Assembly: GCA_900316355.1 (NCBI GenBank)
Contig: ONCQ01000027.1
Span: 1 to 34,033 of the forward strand
Origin: an uncultured Prevotellaceae bacterium
GTDB taxonomy: Bacteria; Bacteroidota; Bacteroidia; Bacteroidales; Bacteroidaceae
DNA length: 34,033 bases
Reading direction: 5' to 3'
The notes below the pieces were generated by a model. The model searched no databases. It saw only the letters and a program-made list of their open reading frames with translations, and was not told where the DNA came from. Shown piece by piece: positions 1-7,300 of the stretch (positions within the stretch are counted from its first letter, which is position 1; the number at the start of each line of letters is the position of its first letter). Made by a program: the position numbers and the translations under genes.

Positions 1-210
1 TAGAGAATTTTCTATCTTTTGCAAAGCAAAAGACATTCTATTCATTCTCATCAATTCATAAGACAGCGTATTGCATATTGAGAAAAATTCTCCAATTCTT
101 CAAGTGTGAAGCGTCCCTGTGGGCCGAGCGCTCTAATTCTTGATAGAAATAAATTACTTGACAGACAATAAGTTGCCTACACACGAAACTTATATTATAA
201 CCTAAATCCC

Positions 211-321
211 ATGAAAGAATCGACAAAGAAGACACTGAAGAAGATTGGTGAGATTGTCATCACCATCCTCACGGCCCTGCTCACCACGCTGAGCGCACAT
301 GCCGCCGGCATTGTGCAGTAA
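211..321 (+). CDS. Smalltalk-family micro-protein (36 aa)
   Basis: A 36-residue frame with a Lys-rich start (MKESTKKTLKKIGE), one hydrophobic stretch (IVITILTALLTTLSA) and a short polar end. Length, basic start and the ILTALLT core match the 'smalltalk protein' family of Bacteroidales, whose function is unknown to me. Members are often found next to an HU-like DNA-binding gene or an N-acetylmuramoyl-L-alanine amidase; neither lies downstream here, and upstream sequence is cut off by the window. The hydrophobic stretch could be a membrane segment (inference). The frame is followed by three 31-bp repeats and a strong hairpin terminator. It is too short for statistical gene finding, so the call rests on family resemblance. 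Confidence 0.7.
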   Translation: MKESTKKTLKKIGEIVITILTALLTTLSAHAAGIVQ

Positions 322-412
322 AGCCCCCGAGCCCCCTAAAGGGGAGCGTAAAAGCCCCCGAGCCCCCTAAAGGGGAGCGTAAAAGCCCCCGAGCCCCCTA
401 AAGGGGAGCGTA
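321..412. repeat. Three tandem 31-bp repeats with palindromic core
   Basis: Three near-identical copies with period 31; the GCCCCC blocks begin at about 323, 354 and 385. Each copy contains CCCCCTAAAGGGG, able to fold into a small GC hairpin. The array starts at the stop codon of the smalltalk frame and ends just before a terminator. Confidence 0.9.
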
Positions 413-427
413 AGGAGTGAAAAGTGA

Positions 428-470
428 AACGAGGCTGTGTCAAATACATAACACAGCCTCGTTATTGTTT
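428..470 (+). terminator. Hairpin terminator after smalltalk gene
   Basis: A perfect 13-bp stem (428-440 with 451-463, AACGAGGCTGTGT) around a 10-base loop, followed by ATTGTTTT. It is the first strong hairpin after the smalltalk frame. The stem core GGCTGTGT recurs in the rpiB terminator. Confidence 0.75.
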
Positions 471-726
471 TCCACAACGAATTATGCGCGCTCGGCATCC
501 CGAAGGGTGACGCTTGACACTTCAAGAATTTTACGAATTGTCGAGGGGCCTCTTAGACAGCCATTTAAAGAATTCGTCTAATTAACTTTGTTGACTTTTG
601 TCACGACTCGGCAATTCAAGCAAGCTTGATTGCTCTCGCTGCTCCAAAAGTTCGTTGTCTGAAAAATCTGTTTAATCCGTTTAATCTGTAGAGAAAAATT
701 CGTCTAATTCGTCTAATTCGTTGTAA

Positions 727-770
727 AAACGAAACCGGGGCTGTGTCGTTCATTTTGACACAGCCCCGTG
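727..770 (-). terminator. Hairpin terminator of tkt-rpiB operon
   Basis: A perfect 12-bp stem (736-747 with 757-768, CGGGGCTGTGTC) with a 9-base loop. On the minus strand it is followed by GGTTTCGTTTTT. It lies about 35 bases past the rpiB stop. Confidence 0.85.
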
Positions 771-802
771 TTGTGTGAGAATGAAGAAGCTTTGTGAGCC
801 GC

Positions 803-1243
803 TCACGCTACGGGAATCTTGTCGATGCGCTTCTGATGGCGCCCGCCCTCGAAGTCGGTGGCGAAGAACTCGTCCATGATCTTGGCGGCCATGTCGGTGT
901 CGATGAAGCGGCCGGGCATGACGAGGACGTTGGCGTTGTTGTGCTGGCGAATCAGATGGGCTATCTCGGGAATCCAGCAGAGGCCTGCGCGGATGCTCTG
1001 GTGCTTGTTGAGCGTCATGTTGATGCCCTCGCCGCTGCCGCAGATGGCGATGCCGGGATACACCTCGCCCGCCTCGATGCCGCGCGCCAGGGCGTGACCG
1101 AAGTCGCTGTAGTCGCACGACTCCTCAGAGTAGGTGCCGTAGTCCTTGTAGGCGTAGCCCTTCGCGTCGAGGTACTGCTTGACGAACTGTTTAAGGGCAT
1201 AGCCAGCATGGTCGCTGGCTAACCCTATTACTTTAACGTCCAT
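803..1243 (-). CDS. rpiB: Ribose-5-phosphate isomerase B
   Basis: Interconverts ribose-5-phosphate and ribulose-5-phosphate in the non-oxidative pentose phosphate pathway. The 146-residue length is normal for RpiB/LacAB. The N-terminal ASDHAG (residues 9-14) and CGSGEGINMTLNKH, with the expected catalytic Cys68, are clearly visible. The start ATG shares one base with the tkt stop (TAATG at 1241-1245), so translation is probably coupled and both proteins serve the same pathway. A hairpin terminator follows. The function is well supported by the motifs; allose-6-phosphate activity, known for some RpiB proteins, cannot be judged here. Confidence 0.96.
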   Translation of the reverse strand: MDVKVIGLASDHAGYALKQFVKQYLDAKGYAYKDYGTYSEESCDYSDFGHALARGIEAGEVYPGIAICGSGEGINMTLNKHQSIRAGLCWIPEIAHLIRQHNNANVLVMPGRFIDTDMAAKIMDEFFATDFEGGRHQKRIDKIPVA

Positions 1244-3258
1244 TACAGAATCGCTTTTACTTGCTTATACACATTCTCTGCGGTGAAGCCCAGCTTCTCG
1301 TCGAGCACCTTGTAGGGAGCGCTGAAGCCGAAGCTCTGGAGGCCCCAGACGGTGCCGTCGGCGCCAACGAGACCTTCGAGGTTCACGGGCAGACCGGCAG
1401 TGAGGCCGAACTTCTTCACGCCGCAGGGCAGGATAGCCTGCTGGTAGTCCTTGCTCTGGCTGCGGAACAGGCCTTCGGAGGGCACGCTGACGATGCGCAC
1501 CTTGATGCCGTCCTTGCGCAGGAGCTCGGTGCCGGCCACGAGGGTCGAGACCTCAGAGCCGCTGGCGAGGAGGATGACATCGGGGTTCTCGTCGGAGCCA
1601 GCCACGATGTAAGCGCCTTTCTCGGCCTGGCGGTAGTCGTTGCCTGCGGGCAGGTCGGCGATGTTCTGACGGCTGAGGATGAGGGCTGTGGGGCTGTCGG
1701 TGTTCTCCATTGCCAGGCGCCATGCTTCGGTGGTCTCAGCGGCATCGGCGGGACGCAGCACGAGGGTGGAGTTCTTGCCGTGGTGGTTCTTCAGCTTCTC
1801 CATGAGGCGGATCTGTGCTTCCTGCTCCACGGGCTCGTGGGTAGGACCGTCCTCGCCGACGCGGAAGGCGTCGTGGGTCCAGATGAACTTCACGGGCAGC
1901 TCCATGAGGGCTGCCATGCGCACGGCGGGCTTCATGTAGTCGGAGAATACGAAGAAGGTGCCGCAGGCGGGGATGACGCCGCCGTGGAGGGCCATGCCGA
2001 TGCAGCAGCAGGCCATCGTCAGCTCAGCCACGCCAGCCTGGAAGAAGGCGCCGCTGAAGTCGCCGGCCTTGAGGGCGTGGGTCTTCTTCAGGAAGCCGTC
2101 GGTCTTATCGGAGTTGCTGAGGTCGGCAGAGGCGCAGATCATGTTGGGCACCTGCTCGGCGAGGACGCTGAGGACGGCAGCGCTGGCGTTGCGCGTGGCG
2201 TCGCCGCTCTTCTGCTGCACCTTGCTCCAGTCCACCTTCGGGGCCTTGCCGCTGAACCATTCGGCCTGTGCGGCAGCGCACTCGGGATTGGCCTTTGCCC
2301 AGGCAGCCTCTTCGGCCTTGCGCTCGGCCACAATCTTCTTCAGCTCTTCGGCGCGACGGGCATAGAGCTCCTTGACATCGTCGAAGATAACGAACGGATT
2401 CTCAGCGTCTCCGCCAAGGTTGGTTATAGTTTTCTTGTAAGCGTCTCCGCCGAGGGGAGCACCGTGGGTCTTGCAGTTGCGCTCGTAGCTGGAACCGTCC
2501 TCCTTGAGGGCGCCCTTGCCCATGATGCACTTGCCGATGATGAGGGCGGGCTTGCCCTTCACGGCCTTGGCCTGCTCGATGGCCTTGCGGATCTGGGCGG
2601 CATCGTTGCCGTTGATCTCGAAGACCTCCCAGCCGAGGGCGCGGTACTTGGCAGCGGTGTCCTCGTTCATGACTTCCTTGGTCTCTGTGGAGAGCTGGAT
2701 ATCGTTGCTGTCATAGAACATCACCACGTTGTCCAGACCCAGCGAGCCTGCGATGCGGGCTGCGCCCTGAGAGATCTCTTCCTGCACGCCGCCGTCGGAG
2801 ATGTAGATGTAGATGGTCTCCTTCGCGAAGGTCGGGTTGCCGGTGTGGGCGGCCAGGAACTTGGCTGCGATGGCAGCGCCGATGCCGAAGGTGTGGCCCT
2901 GGCCGAGAGGGCCGCTGGTGTTCTCGATGCCGCGCTTGGGGTCAGCCTCGGGGTGGCCGGGGGTGGGAGAGCCCCACTGGCGGAGCTGCTGCAGCTCGTC
3001 GAGGGAGAACTTGCCGATGAGGGCCAGCTGGCTGTAGAGCATAGGCGCCATGTGGCCGGGGTCGAGGAAGAAGCGGTCGCGACCTACCCAGCAGGGATCG
3101 GAGGGGTTGTAGTTGAGGTACTCGCTGTAGAGCACGTTGATGAAATCTGCGCCACCCATAGCGCCGCCCGGGTGACCGCTCTTGGCCTTTTCGACCATGG
3201 ACGCAGCCAGAATACGGATGTTGTCTGCTGCGTGGTTCAAAACCTTAATGTCGTTCAT
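1243..3258 (-). CDS. tkt: Transketolase
   Basis: Thiamine-diphosphate enzyme moving two-carbon units between sugar phosphates. The 671 residues match full-length bacterial transketolases. Visible motifs are GHPGG (28-32), the TPP/Mg-binding SDGGVQEEISQG (from residue 154) with Asn185 in YDSND, and a C-terminal pyrimidine-binding and transketolase_C region. The frame is open upstream to 3357, but that extension is translated from a heptamer repeat array and begins upstream of a -7 box at 3347-3354, so the ATG at 3258 (MNDIKVLNHA) is chosen. It overlaps rpiB by one base. Confidence 0.97.
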   Translation of the reverse strand: MNDIKVLNHAADNIRILAASMVEKAKSGHPGGAMGGADFINVLYSEYLNYNPSDPCWVGRDRFFLDPGHMAPMLYSQLALIGKFSLDELQQLRQWGSPTPGHPEADPKRGIENTSGPLGQGHTFGIGAAIAAKFLAAHTGNPTFAKETIYIYISDGGVQEEISQGAARIAGSLGLDNVVMFYDSNDIQLSTETKEVMNEDTAAKYRALGWEVFEINGNDAAQIRKAIEQAKAVKGKPALIIGKCIMGKGALKEDGSSYERNCKTHGAPLGGDAYKKTITNLGGDAENPFVIFDDVKELYARRAEELKKIVAERKAEEAAWAKANPECAAAQAEWFSGKAPKVDWSKVQQKSGDATRNASAAVLSVLAEQVPNMICASADLSNSDKTDGFLKKTHALKAGDFSGAFFQAGVAELTMACCCIGMALHGGVIPACGTFFVFSDYMKPAVRMAALMELPVKFIWTHDAFRVGEDGPTHEPVEQEAQIRLMEKLKNHHGKNSTLVLRPADAAETTEAWRLAMENTDSPTALILSRQNIADLPAGNDYRQAEKGAYIVAGSDENPDVILLASGSEVSTLVAGTELLRKDGIKVRIVSVPSEGLFRSQSKDYQQAILPCGVKKFGLTAGLPVNLEGLVGADGTVWGLQSFGFSAPYKVLDEKLGFTAENVYKQVKAIL

Positions 3259-3293
3259 GTTTTTTGTTAGAGAATATATGAATTGTAAATGAT

Positions 3294-3335
3294 GAATGAC
3301 GAATGACGAATGACGAATGACGAATGACGAATGAC
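3294..3335. repeat. Six tandem GAATGAC heptamers in tkt leader
   Basis: Six perfect 7-bp copies, with degenerate flanking half-units. They lie between the predicted tkt transcription start and its ATG, so they would be transcribed as GUCAUUC repeats in the 5' leader. The same heptamer, in the opposite orientation relative to transcription, lies ahead of ruvC. Confidence 0.95.
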
Positions 3336-3346
3336 GAATTGGGTGG

Positions 3347-3354
3347 CAAATATA
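3347..3354 (-). promoter_or_regulatory. Bacteroidota -7 box for tkt-rpiB
   Basis: On the minus strand this reads TATATTTG, an exact match to TAnnTTTG. It is about 90 bases upstream of the tkt ATG. I see no good -33 TTG at 19-21 bases. Confidence 0.55.
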
Positions 3355-3459
3355 CACAAAGATTCTGAATCTGCATCGTCATCCTCGTTTTTTTGCTAAA
3401 AAAGCTCCATATTATGCATTTTTTTGCTGCCGTTGAGCGTGTGAATGAAGAAATATGTT

Positions 3460-3467
3460 TAAGTTTG
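3460..3467 (+). promoter_or_regulatory. Bacteroidota -7 box for the kinase-STAS-NRPS operon
   Basis: TAAGTTTG matches TAnnTTTG. It implies transcription starting near 3473, which rules out an ATG at 3455 and favours starts at 3494 or 3512. The nearest upstream TTG has a spacer of about 24 bases, longer than usual. Confidence 0.5.
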
Positions 3468-3511
3468 TAGCCAAAACTATCCCAATAACACCTATGAAGG
3501 GACCTTTAGAT

Positions 3512-3943
3512 ATGAAAAATGCTTCTGATCCGACGTGTGATGTGCTGGTCATCCGGAACGATGTTCATGAGGTGACGGCGCTCAGCGCGTTCCTGAAGGC
3601 AGCGTTCGAGCGGATGCAGCTCAACCCGTCTGTGGCGCGCCAGTTCCGGCTGGCGGTGGAGGAGTCTGTGGTGAATGTGATAGACTATGCTTACCCCATC
3701 GGCACAGAGGGCCAAATAGAGGTGCGCATGCGGGCGTGCGACGGCGCCGTGGTGGCCACCATCATCGACAGCGGCACACCCTTCGACCCCACGGCACAGG
3801 CGTCAGCCGATGTCTCGCTTGCTGCCGATGACCGTCAGATAGGCGGTCTGGGTATCCATCTGATGCGCGAAATCGTGGATGACATCCGCTATCAGCGCAT
3901 CGACGGACAGAATGTGCTGACATTAACGAAGATGTTAAACTAA
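3512..3943 (+). CDS. RsbW/SpoIIAB-like ATP-binding anti-sigma kinase
   Basis: A small GHKL-type ATP-binding protein (143 aa from this start). The N-box EESVVNVIDYAYP (about 50-62), the G1 motif IIDSGTPFDP (84-93) and the glycine lid GGLGIHLM (111-118) are those of HATPase_c_2 proteins, which bind sigma factors or other partners and phosphorylate STAS antagonists on Ser. The next gene is such a STAS protein, so this looks like a partner-switching pair. ATGs at 3455 and 3494 are alternatives; 3455 precedes the likely transcript start. 3512 has AAGGGA about 9 bases upstream. No sigma factor or SpoIIE phosphatase lies in the window, so the target is unknown. Confidence 0.88.
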   Translation: MKNASDPTCDVLVIRNDVHEVTALSAFLKAAFERMQLNPSVARQFRLAVEESVVNVIDYAYPIGTEGQIEVRMRACDGAVVATIIDSGTPFDPTAQASADVSLAADDRQIGGLGIHLMREIVDDIRYQRIDGQNVLTLTKMLN

Positions 3944-3974
3944 TATTCATTAAATAAATAAAATACAAGTAATT

Positions 3975-4277
3975 ATGAAAACAAACATTGAAGAGAAAGA
4001 TGGCAAGTTCATTGCCACATTGGACGGAGAAATGGACACTGCAGCTGCGCTGGAAGCTGAAGAGGTGCTGAAGCCTCTGTACAAGACCGACGGCAAAGAT
4101 GTCATCGTGGACTGCACGAAACTGGAGTATATCGCTTCCAGCGGTCTGCGCATCCTGCTGAGCATCCTGAAGGGCGCGAAAGCCGGTGGCAGCCGCGTGG
4201 TGATGAAGGGCGTGAACGAGGACATCCAAACCGTCTTCAAGATGACCGGCTTCATCAGCCTCTTTGATTTCGAATAA
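3975..4277 (+). CDS. STAS-domain anti-sigma factor antagonist
   Basis: A 100-residue single STAS domain. The phosphorylation loop reads EYIASSGLRILLSI (51-64). Ser55/Ser56 align with the Ser that RsbW/SpoIIAB-type kinases phosphorylate; Ala54 replaces the common Asp before it. It starts 31 bases after the kinase gene, whose product is its expected partner: the dephosphorylated form would capture the kinase and free the kinase's target. The NRPS begins 45 bases later on the same strand with no terminator between, suggesting one transcript. Regulation of the NRPS by this pair is inference from position. Confidence 0.92.
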   Translation: MKTNIEEKDGKFIATLDGEMDTAAALEAEEVLKPLYKTDGKDVIVDCTKLEYIASSGLRILLSILKGAKAGGSRVVMKGVNEDIQTVFKMTGFISLFDFE

Positions 4278-4322
4278 GACTCCGGCCTACTGGAGTAGTG
4301 ACAGATACCGATAACGACCTTT

Positions 4323-7300
4323 ATGAACCTATCATCCATGACAATCCCACCTATCATCCATCTCATACAGCGTCAGGCATTGCAGACGCCTAACAATATA
4401 GCATTAGTTTATCATTCTGCCAGTTACACCTATCGTGAGGTGATGTTACAGGCTGGCAGTATTGCTCGGCAGCTTGGCCAATGCGGATTAAGCAAAGAGG
4501 CTGTCGTGGGCATTCTGATTCCGCGCAATCAGTGGATGGCGATGGCGCCTTTGGGCGTCTTGGCCGCCGGTTGTGCCTATATGCCCTTAGACCCGACCTA
4601 TCCTGCCGAGCGCCTGAACTTCATGCTCAGCGACAGCGGCGCCAAGCTGCTCATTGCCGACCGCGAAGTGCTGGCCAGCAGCGGGCTGACGGTTGAGGGG
4701 GGATGTGTGATGACAAAGGTCGGCACAGTGCCTGTCCTCTACACTGATGAGTTGGAACAGCTGAAGACCCCCGCGCCCCCCTCTCCCGAAGAGAACATCA
4801 GCGCGGCATCGCTGGCCCTGCTCATCTACACCAGCGGCTCCACGGGCCAGCCCAAGGGCTGCATGATAGAACAGCGCAACATCACCTGCAATGCGGAAGA
4901 GACGAGAAGCACCATGGGCCTCGACAGCGACTGCCGCGTGGCCTCGTATGCCAGCTTCTCGTTTGTGCCCACCGTGCATGATATTTTCGGCACGCTCTCG
5001 GCAGGCGCCACACTCTATATCATTCCCGAGGAGGTGAGGTTCGACTTCGAACGGCTGGCGCAGTTCATCAACGACAACGCCATCACGCACATCATCATGA
5101 GCACGATGACGGGCCGCCAGTTCGTGACGATGTACGACTGCCCGTCGCTGCGCTTCCTCTCTGTCGGAGGTGAGAAGCTGGAACCGGTGACGCCGACGGC
5201 AGGACTGACCTTCTTGAACATCTACGGTTCGTCGGAGGCTTGCGGCATGATTACGTGCCACGCCGTCAGAGGCGACGAGGAGAACATCCCTATTGGCCAG
5301 GCGCCAGGAACATACCGCCTATATATTGTCGGCGAAGACGGCCAGCCCGTGGCCGACGGCGAGGCGGGCGAGCTGTGGATCAGCGGTCCGCAGCTGTGCC
5401 GAGGCTATCTGAACCATCCCGAGCTGACGGCCAATGTCTTCATCCCGAATCCCTTCAACGACAAGCATGAGGCAGGCTATGAGCGCGCATTCCGCACGGG
5501 CGACTTCGTGCGCCGCGATGCCGAGGGAAGGCTGCTGTTTGCAGGCCGCCGCGACGGGTTGGTGAAGGTACGTGGCTTCCGCGTGGAGCTGCGCGAGGTG
5601 GAGGCGGCAGTCCTCACCTGCCCGGGTGTCACGGGTGCCACCCTCCAGTCGGCCAGCGACACGCTGAACGGCACCTATATCGTGGCCTATGTCACGGGCG
5701 AGAAGACGCTTGACGCAGATGCCATCAGACAGCATGTGGCAGCGCTGAAGCCCGAGTACATGGTGCCGGAGGTGGTGATGCAGCTGGACGAGATTCCCCG
5801 CAATGCCAACGGCAAGGTGGACCGTGCGCGTCTGCCCAAGCCCGCCAGAAGCGAGAAGAGGAGAGGGGAGGGCGAAGCCTTTGTTCCCGAGAACGACCTG
5901 CAGCGCGACCTGCATGAGCTGATAGCCACGGAGATAGGCTCCGAGGCGTTTGGCCTCAACACGCCATTGCTGTATGCTGGCATGACATCGGTGACGGCTA
6001 TCAAGGTGGCCAGCCTCATCCACCGGAAGTACGGCGTGAGCCTCAACGCGCAGGCTATCACGAAAGACTTCTCGCTGAGGGATATCGAAGAGGCCGTAGC
6101 GGGCAGTGGGAAACCTGCCGCAGAGCGCCCTCAGCCCTCAGCCTTCAGCCATCCTACATCAGTGCCGCTCTCGAATCCCCAGATAGGCGTCTATATCGAT
6201 TGCCTCAACAATCCTGAGTCCACCATCTATAACATCCCGATGAAGGCTGGCTTGCCACTCTCATGCGACACGGAGGTGCTCGCCAAGGCGGTGACGGACA
6301 TCATCAAGGCACATCCGGCGCTCAGCGTTCATTTTGAAAACGACGGCACTGACACCCTGCAGGTCACTGACCCCGAGCAGAAGGTGGAGATTCCCGTGCG
6401 CACGATGTCAGAGGCCGAGCTCGCTTCCTACAAGTACGCTTTCGTGAAGCCCTTCGACCTGGAGGCAGGGCCTGTTTACAGGGCGGAAATCGTCAAGACA
6501 GAAAAACAGGTGTATCTCCTCACCGATTTCCACCATCTCGTGGCCGACGGAGGTTCCTATGATTTGTTCTACCGTCAGCTCTGCAGCGTCCTCGAGGGTA
6601 ACGCCATAGACCTCGAAGACCTCAGCTATGCCGACTATGTCACGGCCGAGAAAGAGGCCGTCGGCGGCGAAGACTATGCCGCTGCACAGGCCTACTTCGC
6701 CCGGCGCCTGGACGGCGTGGAGGGGATGACAGAAATCTTCCCCGACCTCACGAATCCCAGCCCCGAAGGTGTCGTTGCAGAAGTCGCGGCCCCCTTGGAT
6801 TTCGATGCCGTCAACAGCTTCTGCAGGCAGTATGCGCCGCTGGGCATCACTCCCGCCCACCTCGCGCTGGCGGGCGTGTACTACACGCTTTCGCGCTTCG
6901 CCAACAGCGAGCGTGTCTGCATGATGACCGTCAGCAGCGGCCGCAGCAACGTGCGCATTGCCGACACGATGGGAATGTTCGTCAACACGCTCGTGCTCAG
7001 CAGCCTGATAGGCGCACAGAAAGTCATCGACTTCATCCGCGAGACAAGCGAGGATTTCAGAGAGACGCTCAGCCATGAGAACTATCCCTTTGCGCAGATT
7101 GTCAGCGACTATGGCCTCACGGCCGAAATCATGTTCGCCTATCAAATGGGCGTCATCAATCACTATCACTGCAAAGACGCGGAGCTGCAACTCGAGAATC
7201 TCGAACAGAATAATGTGCCCAAGTTCCCCCTCGCCATCTTCGTGAGAGAGCATGACGGCACGCCCAGCGTGTGTCTTGAGTACAACAACGGGCGCTATTC

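Larger units (their letters stand above)
322..802. other. Gene-free stretch between smalltalk and rpiB
   Basis: No convincing coding region. It holds the 31-bp repeats, two terminators, a short run resembling GGAGTGAAAAGTGAAA (about 414-428), and a 9-base repeat ATTCGTCTA at about 696-720. The part between about 470 and 690 shows nothing I can assign. Confidence 0.6.

Noticed and set aside
1261-3270. 669-codon open frame on the plus strand opposite tkt
   Set aside because: It is antisense to a clear transketolase, has a low-complexity Gly/Val/Leu/Ala/Glu composition typical of GC-rich shadow frames, and shows no motif.
3294-3335. Possible CRISPR-like array
   Set aside because: Units are 7-bp direct tandem repeats without spacers; no cas genes are present in the window.
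3259-3357. N-terminal extension of tkt (MYICHPIRHSSFVIRHSSF...)
   Set aside because: Translated from the heptamer array and starting upstream of the likely transcript start; not part of transketolase.
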